From: Spirodela intermedia
Taxonomy: Eukaryota; Streptophyta; Magnoliopsida; Alismatales; Araceae
DNA: 64,000 nucleotides
Reading direction: 5' to 3'
NCBI GenBank assembly: GCA_902729315.2
Contig: LR746278.1
Coordinates: forward strand, 4,783,501-4,847,500
Shown here: positions 1 to 13,500 of the stretch, piece after piece
How positions within the stretch are numbered: position 1 is the first letter of the stretch
Layout of the letters: every line of letters starts with the position of its first letter
Translations under genes and position numbers: made by a program
The notes under the pieces: generated by a model
Databases searched by the model: none
Seen by the model: the letters and a program-made list of their open reading frames with translations, nothing else
Told to the model about the DNA's origin: nothing

Positions 1-1500
1 CAAACTTTGAAATTTATGTTCATGTATCTTAAGAACATGCTTCTTTTCTGCAGCTGGTGTAGAATTCTTCTAAGACCTGATATTTTCAATGATTAACATG
101 TTTCAAACATATGTCCCGATCCGAGTTATTAAATTACATATGTGTTTTGCATTTCATTCCTTAAAAATGGTGTATATAATTATCAATTTATACCATATGC
201 ATGAACATTTAGCTTCTTTGAAAATTGAATTGCTTATTCTTGAAATTTTAATATATCTTATACCATAGGCTAAAGATACTGCAAACAGTAAACATATTCT
301 AAGTAATTTTAAAAGTTATTTCGTTGACTTCTATGCATTTCTTTTTTTTCTAGTTGAGTGCTGTATAAAAACTTAATACAACTTTTGGAGGTTGATGTTC
401 GTGGTGACTATGTGAATAGGGATGTGGTCGTTAAAAATGGTGCCTTGGGAAAAGAATTAGTGAGGGAGGGTGAGGATGTATTCTTTGGTTAATCAGAGAG
501 AATAGGATATCATAGTAGATACCAATGACATGGAAATATAGTGGAACAATCCTGTTGGAATGAAGGAATCTTACTGTTAGCCATGCAATGCTTCTTGATA
601 GTCTTTAGGTGTCTGTCTATATATATTTGTTTTCGTTTCTTAAATTTTTATTACGTCCATGGGTGTAACATATTCTCTACCCGGATAAGGGCTACTGCAT
701 TTAGGCAAGACATGCTGTAATTCGCACGATGTTTTAATCTTGAACTACAAACTTTTGTTGATGTCTGTGGCTGGGTTAGAGATGTGGTGCAATTTATATT
801 TAGAGGAACTTCAACAGTATTATCTCAGAACTACCATTCTTTTTCTCATGAAATCAAACTTTATTACACACTTTGTTAACATGGTATATGATGATATGGT
901 AGTTGCAGAGAAACAGGATAATATGTGAAATGACAAAATAGGAATGCCTGTTCGAATTTTTTAAGAGTAAGTTGAAAGTAGATGTTGATGTTGGAAGAGA
1001 AATAAGCGCAGAGATGGCATGTTTTTTTCATAAATCTTTGGAAAGAAGTACTTATTTATCTCTATCAGAAGTCTGGCATCTTCACCATGGGGCATCACTT
1101 CATATAGAAGTTTCTTCTTTACGAATTTCACTCGATTTTCATCTCACTCTATTCACCTTTATTCTTTAGGCACACCCTGTTGATTTTATAAGATAGATCA
1201 ATGGCACTACATCCGGTAAATTGATATATAATTTCATGGTTACATTGGTTCCCTAGCAGTCATTTCTCCTGGCATAATATATATCCAATAACGAGAAGAA
1301 GAAATTTTATGAATCCCTTGGGATGATTGTCGTTGTGCTTATAGCATTCCATCAGAGTAGCTTAAAAAATATATGGATTATTTCCGCAATACCTATTGGA
1401 TATGACAATTTTTAAAAAAATCATTATGTTCTGAGATAGGGGCTTTCATGCAACTGTTTATAAAACTCGTAATAAAAAATGATTTTTTCTATGCTTGTAG
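1..1500 (+). other. Upstream BUB1 intron or undetected exons
   Basis: AT-rich DNA ahead of the first recognisable BUB1 exon. The BUB1 N-terminal half (TPR region, KEN and GLEBS-type motifs) is not seen here, so it presumably lies to the left of the window. Short open frames at 740-928 and 972-1169 have no recognisable similarity and no good splice context. I can call nothing else in this stretch. Confidence 0.5.
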
Positions 1501-4500
1501 TAATCCTTTGTATTTTAATATATGAAGGCGGGAAGAAATATCAGATCAAAGGCTGCTCAGGTCAGGGAGGCTTTGCTCAAGTGTTCAAAGCTTATGTAGA
1601 CAACAATCCTGAGATTGTTGTTGCACTAAAGGTTTCTGTTACCTCTACATGCAGATATATACTAATGGCGGACCAAGATTTGTCATGGTGAATCACTACT
1701 TTTTTTTTCATTTTTGCAGATACAGAAACCTGCTTTTCCTTGGGAATTCTATATGTACCGACAGCTTGACATGCGTATACCAGATAATGAAGTATGCCAT
1801 TTTCTTTTCCACATGATCTACGATTTTGAGTCAAAATATTTTGATTGCTCATGATGATTGAGTTTTATTCAGAGATCAAGCTTTGGAGTCGCTCATGGTA
1901 TTTATCTTTATTCTGACTGGAGTGTGCTTGTTACTGACTACTTGTCTCATGGAACACTTCAGGTAAAATTAAGATGGACTCCGTCATATTGTTCCAACTA
2001 TAGTACTTCGTGAGGAAGCTTCTACATATATGACAGAAAACTCCCTATGATTTTGCGTTATTCATTTCATTTTTCTTTTCAGGATGCTATAAATTCTTAT
2101 CTAGTAATGCAGAAGCACATGGAAGAAGTACTCTGCATTTTCTACACGATAGAGATGCTGCGCATACTGGAAACGCTGCATTCTGTTGGTATCATTCATG
2201 GTGACTTCAAGCCAGATAATTTGCTAATTCGCTATGTCAGGTATAGATATTCGTGTGCCTGTATTACGGCTTTCTGATCTTCAAAACATATTAAATGGTC
2301 GATTAAACTCTAATCGGAGAAGCTAGCTGGTCTTTGGAAGGAACTCGTATGTAGAGGATTCATAATAATCTGATCCTGTCAAGGATAGAAGGTCATTTCC
2401 TCAAAACGCATGAAGAGCTCCTGGCTACCAGAGCAGAAATTTTCTTACCTTGGTTTTCCAGTCAAAGCAACGTTATATCAGTGTTGTTTCCCTCAATATG
2501 AATCTGCTCAGATGGTGGATCTCTGCCAAACTATGTGTGCTACAACTTACATTCATCTATGAAGTGAAAAGTAACCACAATATGTAGCTTGAACTGTAGA
2601 AACTATCATTTACATTTAAATGGTAAAATTCTTTTGGAGAACCGGTACGTTTTGGTTGAACCAATGAACGTTTCACAAATTTCTCTGCTTTCTCAGTTTC
2701 ACCAGTACTTTTTATGCTCTAAAATTGCCAGCCTTGAAAAGATAGCCATGAACAGTGGTTAGTTATTTTTCCTCATTCCCCATTGAGTGACATTATGCTA
2801 CACGTTGACTTAAGAAGTCGTCAATGTTGCACTTCTTCCATACAGTGCTTTTGATTACGATTTAGTAATTCTGGATTTTTCTCTGGTCTCTATGTTTTGT
2901 CAAGGTTCCAGCCGTTAAGTTATGATCTCAGAACAACGGGTTTATGGGAATATAGTGCATAAAATCCAAACCCTTAAAAACCGGAATAGGCAAAGTTATT
3001 CTCATATACCTAATGTATTCTTTGTGGGGACCATAATGTTGCCACTGTCTCATCCATTCCCAATTATCTTGACATTACCTGATCTTATGAAATTTGGGTT
3101 TTCATCTGTAAGTTGGTATGCCACACGTAAATTAAGCTACAAATATCCCACTGCAAGTGTTTCTGCTGGTGCGAATTCGATCTTCACAGGTGCAAACTAT
3201 GAAGTACCAATGATCCTTTTCCATTGATTGTTCATGTCTCCTGGTTAGTGTTTAATGTTCCTGGTTTGCCAGTGACTTAGTTTTTTGCATAGATAGGTTT
3301 ATGTTTCCTATTCGTGCATATGATACCGTGCTTAGTAATTTCTGCCCCTTGTGCACAAACAGACAGGGAATATGAGCATGACATATATGCATCTAAGAGG
3401 GTAATGCCATTACCTGGTGATCAGGTATGTAGAACTGTAGTTACAGCATTCTCGAGATTTTCAATGAGTGTGATAGTTGATATAGCCATGATTGGTTACT
3501 CAAGAACAAGTCGACAATACCACTTAAAAGAGAACATGCGCTATCTATTCGAGAGCAGAAATACCTAAAGAAATTCTTCTATGTGCTAAGTGGCTGCCTC
3601 TGAAGTTCTGAAAGTTTCCTCATACATGCCTTTGAAGATCAGAATGTTACTCTTGGTGTAGCTTGGAAGTCAATGCCTAGTATCTCTATCAAGCAGTTTT
3701 CGACCAAAATCCTTGTTTCCATGCGGAGAAAAGTTTCCTCACACACGATGGCAAACTTTTCAGCATGGTCACATGCAGCAAGGCTGGAGTAATAAGGGAA
3801 GGAGGTCTGTATATAAGGGAATACACGCTTGTCTTCCATGTTGATAGAATATCAAAAGTGGAAAGTGGAAAGTGTCCAACGAAGCTTAAATCCTTCTTTG
3901 TAATCTGCACTCATCAATAGATTCTAGTTGCCTGCTAACAGCATGCAGGCTCTCTATTAAGAAGTGTAGAAAGGGTAAGACTTGTTGTTCGGAAAGGGGA
4001 AAAATGTAAGAATATTAATGTAATCAGATGAGCATATTGAATAGATGACTGTTAAAAGAGGCTATGGCTATAAATGTTGTGGTGACTCAGATACATCTTA
4101 TTTTTCTCCTAGTACTTTGTAGCTGTTGCAGACCCCCCTTTGAATGACTTGGTCTGCAACAACTAATATTTGAAAATGTGAACCATAGCTATAGGACATC
4201 TCTAATATTTGCGCTTGCAAGAAATGTAATTGATGAGTTGTCTTCATAATAAGTGGAAGTCTGTGGATGATATTAGTGTGCATTTCTTTGTTCGTGTGGA
4301 CCTTAAAATTTAATATGATTGGGACTATGATCGAATATCATAAATGTATTATCTTCCTACTTCTAGAAGTGTTTAAATAGAACGTCTAATATTATATTCC
4401 AGATGGGGAGTTGCTTTGCCCGCGGACATTCCTTCTATACTTTTCCTCATTACATAATTTATCTTGTAGATCATGAGTTTACAATTTTTTATTTATTTTC

Positions 4501-5361
4501 AGAAGTGATGAGCTCACTGATGATGGATTTCAATGCAGAACGGGATCTTGGCGTGGTCAGGTAATATTAAGTTAATACTTGGGACTTGTAGACGTTTTTA
4601 CTGGTCTCTTAACCAACAGTGTATGTCTCTTCTATGTAGGGTCTTTGTCTTGTGGACTGGGGAAGGGGCATAGACTTAAATCTCTTTCCCTCTGGTACAC
4701 AATTTGTCGGGGATTGTAGAACATCTGGTTTTCGTTGCATTGAGATGCAGGAAGATAAGCCTTGGACATTTCAGGTTCGTATCACCTAATTAAAGAATTG
4801 ATTTTCCTATACGTTTTTTTCAATACATGGTTAATTTATGCTATATAATTTTCCATAATGGGCAGGTCGATACATATGGGCTTTGTGTCATTATTCATAT
4901 GATGCTCCATGGCTCTTACATGAGCATTGAAAAGAAGGGAAATTCAGATGGGGATTATACATACCAGCCCAGATCGTCTTTGAAAAGGTATCAGATGAGT
5001 TTTACTCTGTACTTCTAGACAATGGTATTCCCTACCGAAATCAGTAACTGAAGGACTCCATTTATGTGTAACTTTACTCTTGCTTTACCTGAGACATTTT
5101 TTTATTCATTTTTGAAGACTGTATATGATGATCACCCCTTTTTGCTACACTGATTCGCTTCAAAACTTCAGGTACTGGAACGTGCCTCTGTGGGAGAATC
5201 TCTTTTCCACACTGCTTAATAGACGTTCGAATGACAATGATGTGGCAGTGCTGCAAAGTTTGAGGAAGTCCTTTGAGGATTTCATGCTTCAGAGCCCTCA
5301 GCTTGTAAAAAAGCTGAAAGAATTACTCGCCAAACAAAGGGCTTCATTATGTGCTGCCTAG
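1501..5361 (+). CDS. BUB1: Mitotic checkpoint kinase BUB1, C-terminal kinase exons (5' partial)
   Basis: BUB1 acts at kinetochores in the spindle assembly checkpoint and phosphorylates histone H2A to recruit shugoshin. Exons read: about 1501-1631, 1720-1791, 1873-1962, 2083-2240, 4503-4560, 4640-4774, 4866-4987, 5172-5361 (stop TAG). Phases agree at every junction and all junctions are GT-AG. Visible marks are a glycine-rich loop (GCSGQGGFAQVFKA), the VALK lysine, a catalytic HGDFKPDN in place of HRDLKPxN, and VDWGRG in place of DFG. All are typical of BUB1 kinases, and the plant BUBR1/MAD3-type paralogues lack this domain. The first exon boundary is uncertain, with acceptors possible at 1500 or in the GAAG just before GGKKYQI. 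The intron at 2241-4502 is 2.3 kb and contains nothing recognisable. The start codon lies outside the window. Confidence 0.93.
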
Positions 5362-7021
5362 TATCACATTTAATGCTGTCATGACTTTGATAAACAAAAG
5401 ATTTGTATAGTTTGTCCTCTGTGATCTGTCAGTGGTAATGGCTTATATTTCTAACTATAACTTGATACTCAAGATGGTGATTAGAGGATTGCTCATGATG
5501 TGTAGTAACATCTCGTAGATGCTACATCTTGTTTCTAGGAATTAGAAGTATGGTGAATGTTGTGTGGGATCAATAAATTGCATTTGTAGAGACATGTGGT
5601 TGGAGAAATATCATCAAATGATTAACAAACTGCAGTGGTCTGTGTATTGCTGAGCAATCTAGGCAGCAAATCATTTTCAACCATATTCATAATTTTAATA
5701 TTTTCAATGCGATTTCAATCTGTTTTAAAATTTTCTAGAAAATAATTTCTCAGCCATTTTCTAATTAACTCCATCTGGTGCACATTATCATGTTCTTGTC
5801 AATACATTTTGTACACATACCTAGTCTATCAAAGTGATTCCCAGTTTCCTAGTCCCACTTCTAACTTGCTTGTCATACATTGTAATGCTTTTGGTATCTA
5901 TCATTTTTATGCTGACTATTTATCCTCTGGCAACAAGTTCATATTTGATATCATAAACTTATGGGTTTTCTCTAGCGAAATGTTCCATCTTAAGTTAGGT
6001 TAGAGATGAAAATATTATTTGGTTTGTCTTTTCTTTCCAATCAATATTATTGGAAGGATGAATTGGATACTTTCAATTGTATAATATTGGAAACATCCAA
6101 CAATTGCATTACTAGTTGAATTTTATTGCTTTGTCATGCTCTTATGTTAAGTTGGTTGTTATTTTAGTGAACTTTGAAACATCAGGCAAAGTTTTAAACG
6201 AACATCAAGTTTCACTGCTAGTGCAAAGGTGTTACTAACATCTCAAGGAAAAGGGATGTCTTGAATAGTAAGGACATTGCTACATATTTATTTAGTTGAA
6301 GACTGTTGGCTATTGATAGTGATCCATTGAATTACAGCATGAGTTTTTTTTGTGTCAGCTTGGTATTCTGATTTGATGTCTTTGGTAAGGTTTATATTGT
6401 TCCAAAATGATTGCTGCTAGATGTAATTACCTTTATCTGGAAATCCTTACAAGATACCAAGATCAACGTTTAGTTTATAATAAACATTAGAGCGTCCTTT
6501 CAATGTGGAATTTAGGCCTTGAATTTAGGAAGCCTTACATGATTGAAAGTTTGTTTCAAACCTTTTTAAAGATCTAGAGCTTTGAATATGCTTCTCAAAA
6601 GTTGTTGATACAATAGCGGTATAAGAAGGATGTCCCAGAAGTATTACAAAGGGTTGATAACTGATTTTCCAAATATATTCTTTTGTAGAGGAGTTTTGCC
6701 TATTTTTGTAATGCTCTAGTCATCTAAATAACGGTCATTTTAGCTCTTGTAATTGTCATGTGCAAGTACCAATGTCTAGATCCCTATTTGCTATTATACT
6801 GTGAGTGGAAGTGAGTTTTGTGGGTGACAAGCAAGCATGTGATGCTGTCATATTTGCCTAGACTAGTTTAATGTGAGTTCAGTGTATTGAATTGCAGATC
6901 TAAGGATTCACATAAGTGTTTAAGGCATTGTAGTTAAATCTTGATCATTGTAGGATGAATTCAAAATATTTATTATACAAACACTCTTCTTTTGTTTTGA
7001 TATCCCTTTTCTTTACTTTTC

Positions 7022-7052
7022 TTTACAAGTGAGCCAACTGCTCACTTGTAAA
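7022..7052. repeat. Perfect 13-bp inverted repeat (hairpin)
   Basis: TTTACAAGTGAGC is followed by a 5-base loop (CAACT) and its exact reverse complement. This could be the collapsed end of a small foldback element or a structured RNA stem. No coding gene is near. Confidence 0.6.
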
Positions 7053-9887
7053 ATGTAAATAAAACAAAAATCGCACCCAATTATTTTCAAGTTTTCATGA
7101 AACTTTTCAGGTGTCGCCTAAAGATTATTTATTATATTTAAGTCATAAAAGAATTAATAATGTAGTGTAAAACAACTCTTTTACTATTGTGTGCATTTTG
7201 TTGCTGTTAGAACTCATTAGGCTCCAAAGCTTTATAGGAGATATGTTATTGGTTCTAATTAGGTTATAGATGAAAAAAGTGTTTACATGAAACAAAATCA
7301 AGATATTGTCCACAAGTGTTTACACTAGTCAACAATGTGTAAAAAGCCATGTCAAGGTTTTAAAATTTTTGAAGGGTGGAGTGAATATGACTAAAAGGTA
7401 TAAGGTTATGTAGTGAGAAACTTTCTTCTAGCATGTGGGCACCTTTAGTTCTCTTTTCAGGTTTCATGAATTTCCATAAACAATGGTGATAAACTTATTT
7501 GGTTTCTTAGTAAATAATTTGAATATCTTTTTATGCACTCCATGACCTTGGACATCATGTGAGTACGAAACATTCACGTCTTAGTCTTGATAAAGCATTT
7601 TAAATATTAATATTTACAATAAAATAACTTTTACATCCAAAATCTCAATCTTCCACCTTTAAAGCTCAAACTCTATCACCAAGGAAGCTTCAAATCCATT
7701 GAATTTCCAATTCTTTTGTTTTGTGCCAATTATAAAGGGGTTCCTACTAATTTTCAACTACCATCACTAAAGGTGAATGTTGGGTGAACTCAAGCTAACT
7801 TGGACATGATGTCTGTACATGATATGCCAATGTTAGGCATCTAGCATTTTGGTCTACCTAAAATTATGAATGCAAAATTAGAAGTGAAGTGACACATTTG
7901 GTATACCATCACTAAATGGAGTGTTTGCTTGTTGAAGGTTAGTGAAATTGAGGAAGGTCATTATAAGTAACAAGTAATAAATCAGTATTAAAATTATATA
8001 TTTTTGTGCTCCTCAAGAGATGTGACTCATGGCTTGGCTCGTCCCATTTGAAGTACTCATGCTTCTTCAAGTACATGCCAAAGGAACAAGCCTATGAGAA
8101 ACAACATTCAAATGCCAAAGAATATTAACACATTCTTGTATTTAAAATAATGTTGTACTCATGGCCCATCTAGAGCTGTAATCTAGTGGTGATTAATACT
8201 AGTTAATCTCCATTGGCCTCCAAGAGCCATAAATATAGAGAAAGGGATTTTAGCTCTCCTTCTTGGCCTCTTAGATCTGTGAATCTAAAGAGGATTTCTG
8301 AGTAAAATCTTGATTTTATTGGGGTACTAAAACAAATGGATAAGGTCGCTGAAGTTGTTATTTCATCCTATATTTCAATAAGATTTTAGTGGAACCTAAG
8401 GTAATTAAAGGGATGCAACTATTCGAGAAGTAGAGAACTTTTATTGTCACTCTGTCACTTTGAAATACCATTGATTACTAATTGATTTGCTCATCCTTTT
8501 TCTGCTAAGTTATTAAATTTTTTTCTCATTTTATGTTTTTATGTGATAATTTCTTTCTTTCCTTGTCTCTTCTCTTTTATTTTTTATTTATTGTCTAGTG
8601 GACTTCCAATGTAAAATATATTGTTTTGATGGTAACTTGGACACATAAAATAGATAACCTGCTTTTGATTACTAGGATTTGGCCTTTCTTTCAACGTCTT
8701 AGACTTGCGTATGTTCGGTAAACCTATATGATGCTGATCACAAACTCTTTTATGATTTTTAATTTTAGGTATGTAACTATCATGCTGCTTTACATTGCTA
8801 TATATTCTCTTATGTACTAGTATATTTCAACTATAATAGAATTAAATGTCATGTTCGAAGAAATTGAAGTTTATTTATTATGTTATTCAAGGGTTTGTTT
8901 ATCATGATTCATATATGTATATAGTCATTTACATATTTCTTTTGAGCATCTTGTGAGTCCTGCAATATGATTTTTATTTGCTTTGACATCCTTAATAGTT
9001 TTGAGGACAGCAAAATGAGTATGAGGTTAACTAGCCCTTAAAATAGTCTGATGTGGTTTTTGGGCTGACTACACTAGTAGAGTATACCTTATTACATATT
9101 ATGGGGCGATTGACTCACTATTGAATATGGATCTTTGTAATTAAATGAGGTTTACATTCATGGTTAGGAAAACACTCTAAAAGGTCATATGACAATTTCA
9201 GAATATCAAAAATACAATATATAGGAGCATGCTTCAAATATGAGAAAAATGTATAGTGTAAAATATTAATTTCACGGTAAAAAGGTTTGAATAATTTCAT
9301 GACCCTTAAAATTTTCAACAAGTTGATAATGCTACACTATGATTGATAACTTTTTTCTAGAGTTTTCATAATTATTTTTCCTATGATATTTAGCGTTTCA
9401 TTTAGAACAAGGAAAGAGTCAACTACATGATTTTTCATTATTTTTTGAGATTTTGACACAAATTAGTGGATTTATTTTTTGCCAATGGGCATGATGCGCT
9501 CCCAATGACTACTTTGGTGAAAGTGTGTCATTTTTCGTATTTTCTATTATTTATTGTGGGAGACCATTCAATATATCTCTCTTCAAGGTCAACCCATAGG
9601 TATACTCTTGAGTCTACAACTGACAATAAGTTTATTCAAAATTCCAAATACTAGGATACATGGGTTTTTCTAGTTTTCATTTTTCCAAACACCCATTGAA
9701 CACCTGCCTTTGTAAATGGAACATAAGTGGAGCCCTGCAAGGAAGAGATGATGAGCTGAAGCCAAGTCAGGATGGCCGCTGATCCAACAACGGCACAATC
9801 TATAATCATAATCAGCCCTGCCAACCAGAATTCAGCCAATTACAGAACTTCTAGTCCCCAAAAATTTCTAATTTTTCTCTCCTATAG

Positions 9888-9947
9888 GTGCCTGCGGCTA
9901 CATTACTTCATGACAGCTTGAAGGCTTGGGTAGAAGCCAAGGAGTGA
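9888..9947 (+). pseudogene. Orphan terminal-exon-like segment
   Basis: A good plant splice acceptor (pyrimidine-rich tract ending CTATAG at 9887) is followed by 19 sense codons and a TGA stop. The residues read VPAATLLHDSLKAWVEAKE. No matching upstream exon is visible, and I do not recognise the peptide. It may be the remnant of a decayed gene, or chance. Confidence 0.2.
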
Positions 9948-10436
9948 GCAGCAGCGGAGGACCTTGAGAAATCCTCCCTTCTTCATCCTGCTCTCTCCTG
10001 TAGACATGAATTGCAAATGTGATTTCCACGTTAATGGAATCATAGTTTCCCAAGCCGGGAAATGTCAAAGGCATTTAGTATGGGTTAATACATCCAACCG
10101 CCGGCGTGGTCAGCGTGGTCAGTCTGTAGCCACTGCAAGAAGATGCAGCAGCAGATAGAAGCCGGTGAGCTGTCGAACTGACATCACAAACTCGGTAAAA
10201 GATGACCGCAAAGTCGTTCGAGGTCTATAGAAGAAAGCCTTGACAGCTCCCCCACCAGATAAGCTCAGGAACAGCAAGTACGCTGACAAAAGAATCATTG
10301 AACCTCAAGGGCACTCTCGCGGACCGCCGCAAACAGCCATATTTACACAGAACAGCGTCCCCAAAGAGCTAAACTAAAGCTTGTGTATGGGCTTGTTGGA
10401 TGACCAGAGAAGCAGTATGCCACAACCTTCGCTGTA

Positions 10437-10444
<8 letters not shown>

Positions 10445-10476
<32 letters not shown>
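10445..10476. repeat. (AT)n microsatellite
   Basis: About 32 bases of alternating AT, 40 bp downstream of the PSKR-like stop codon, so probably within its 3' UTR or flank. Confidence 0.9.
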
Positions 10477-10480
<4 letters not shown>

Positions 10481-10515
10481 TAATGGAGAAGAAAAAAACC
10501 CTGCTTTTCTAGTAT

Positions 10516-13500
10516 TCAGCTGTTCCCTCCTGCACCATCCAACCATGAGACAACCTCTTCGATGGAGGGACGGCTCCGAGGATCAACACTGATGCATTTG
10601 CAGGCCGTTACGAGTACCGCTCGCAGCTGCCTCTCCAATGACTTACTCCAGATCAGGGGATCAAAGACCTGCTCCACCTTCCCCTCGGACTTCATCTGCA
10701 GGACCCACGAGACCAGGTCTCGGCTGCCCTTGGCTCTGCACACATCGACAGGCCGCCTCCCAGTGAGAAGCTCCAGCAGGACGATACCGAAGCTGTAGAC
10801 GTCCCCCTTGAGCGTGGCCGTGAGGGTCTGGGCATACTCCGGCGGGATGTAGCCCAGCGTGCCCACCAAGTCGGTGGTGACATGCGTGTCGTAGGGGCAG
10901 ATGAGCCGCGAGAGCCCGAAGTCTGCCAGGTGGGCTTCGAAGCTCTCGTCCAGGAGGATGTTGCTCGACTTCACATCTCGGTGGATGATGTTGGGATCAC
11001 AGATCGTATGGAGATAGGCCAGGCCTCTCGCCGCCCCCAGAGCAATCCTTAGCCTGGCATCCCACCGGAGGAGGGCGCCGCCGTCCACCCTCTCGTGCAG
11101 CCAGTAGTCCAGGCTCCCGTTCTCCATGTAGGAGTAGATCAGCAGCCTGTCGTGCCCAAACTTGCAGTAGCCCTTGAGGGAGACGAGGTTCTTGTGCTGG
11201 GCCCTCGAGAGGGCCTCCACCTCCGCCTGGAACTCCCGCTCCATCTGCCCACAGTCGCTCGAGAGCCTCTTGATCGCCGCCTGTGTCCCGTCGGGAAGGC
11301 TTGACTTGTAGACGAGGCCGAACCCTCCACATCCGATGATGTTCGCCTGGTCGAAGTTGTTTGTGGATCTCAAGAGGTCGGAGATGGTGAGCTCCTTGCT
11401 ACCCGAGCTGTGGAAGAAGAGCACCAGCTTAGACCCCGCCGGATCTGATGTCCTGTTCGTCCCCTCTTCCAGGCCTGCTTCGCCGGCGGGGCATCCTTCC
11501 TCCTTGCGTGACAATCGGAGCACGACGGCGGCCAAGAGACATGCGACGCCAATTCCGATGCTTATAGTTATCCCGAGCATCGCTCTCCGCCCCATCTTTG
11601 ATGGCGAGGCCGGAGGAGGGCTGGAACCCACGGCACTGCTCCGATTGCAGGGAGGTGTAGGTCCCCCACAGAGGCCCGGGTTGCCTTCGAAGCTTGAGAT
11701 TGGGAAACTGGAGAACTGCACACCGTCTGGTATCTCCCCCGACAGATTGTTGTGAGCCGCACTAAACTTCGACAGGAAGCTGAGGCTATTGAGGGATCTG
11801 GGGATCGGCCCGTGCAGCTGGTTTCTCGATAACTCCAGAATCTCCAGGTTCTGCATGCCGGAGATGCTGTCGGGAATGGTGCCGGTGATGTTGTTATTGC
11901 TCAGATCCAGCACGTGGAGCTGCTTCAGCTGCCCAAACTCCGGCAGGATGGGCCCGGTGATGCCATTGTCGTTCAGGTACAGTGCTGGGGGAAAGCTTGA
12001 GATCTGGTTGTACTGAAGAGCATTGGCCGTCTGGTTGCGCTTCACAAAGAGGGGCATCCCGATCACTGTGCCGAGAGGGGAGGCAGTTGGAGAGATGAGG
12101 CTCTTGAGGCTGGTCAGGCTCAACGGGATCGGCCCGGACAGGGAGTTGTTGGAGATGTCCAGGTAGAAGAGGCTCTCGAGGTGCCCCAGCCATGGCGGGA
12201 TGTCCCCGTGCAGGCGGTTCCAGGAGATATCGAGGACTTCCAGTTTCCGGCAGTTGGCCAGCCAGACGGGGATCCGGCCGGAGAGAGCGCAGTTGCCGAG
12301 AGCCAGGATTTTCAGGCTCTGGAAGCCGACAACGTCGGCGGGGAGCTCTTCGCCGCGGAAATTTCTGGTAAGGATGAGCGTGGTGAGGTTCCCACATCGC
12401 CGGAGTACTTTCAGAGATCCCCCCAGGTCGCTCAGGCTGTTGTTCGACAGAGAGAGAAACGAGAGAGAGAGAAGATTCCCGTAGGCGTCGGGGACGGCGC
12501 CGGTGAAGCCGTTCTTGGCGAGGCTGAGGGTTTTGAGCCAGAGGGAGCCGGCGATGCCCACCGGGAGGGGACCGGAGAAGCCGTTGGCGGCAAGGTCGAG
12601 CGAGCTGAGGCGCGTGAGTTGAGAGAAATCGAGGTCGGTGGCGGGGGTGGAGCCGCCGCCGCTGCCGAGCGAGTTGTTCCGGAGGTTGAGCTCCTCGAGG
12701 CTCAAGCACCTGGACAGAGAGGAGGGGAGCCCCCCGGAGAAGAGATTTGAATGCGCGAAGAACCGCCGGAGCTGGGTAAGGCTGTCGAAGACGTCTGGAA
12801 GGGCGCCGGAGAAGCTGTTCTCCTGGAGGGCAAGGACGCTGAGCTTTGACAATTTTCTCAGCCTCTCGGGCAGAAAACCAGAGAAACTGTTAGAAGAGAG
12901 CGACAGGCTCTCCAGAGCCGCAAGGTCGAAGAGAGAGCCTGGCAGATCGCCGGAGAAGGAGTTGTCGTCGAGGTAGAGCTCGCGGAGAACCGCCCCGCAG
13001 CCGGAGATGCCCTCGTCGGAGATCTGGCCGGAGAAACGGTTCATCGACAGATCCAGGACTTGAATGGACCCTGAGCCGAGGCAGAGGCGGCGGCCGACCG
13101 GCCCGGAGAAGGTGTTGTTGCTGACATTGAAGGTGATGAGACTGGTGAACCCGCCGAGCTCGGAGAGGTCGGTTCCATTGAAGTAATTGGACGACAGATC
13201 GATGAACCTGGCCGAGGTCAAGCCGGCGATCGCCGGACCAACGGGTCCAGACAAGGCATTGAAGCTGAGGTTGAGGAGATGCAACTGGACCAGACCGGAG
13301 AGCTCCGGTGGCAGTGCCCCGCGGAGAAAGTTGCGGGAGAGGTCGAGGTTTGCCAGCTGTTCCAGGCGACCGAGAGAACTGGAGATGAAACCGTCGAGGC
13401 CCCTGCCGGGGAGTCGAAGATCTGTGACCCTCGCCACCTCCACGGCGGCGGCGCCGCCATTGATGCCTTCTGTGCAAGTAACGCCCTCCCAGCTACAGCA

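Larger units (their letters stand above)
5362..10515. other. Gene-poor AT-rich intergenic region
   Basis: The first 200-300 bases are probably the BUB1 3' UTR. The rest is AT-rich with only short open frames and no recognised protein. It holds a perfect hairpin at 7022-7052, an orphan exon-like segment at 9888-9947 and an AT microsatellite at 10445-10476. No RNA gene was recognised. Confidence 0.5.
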
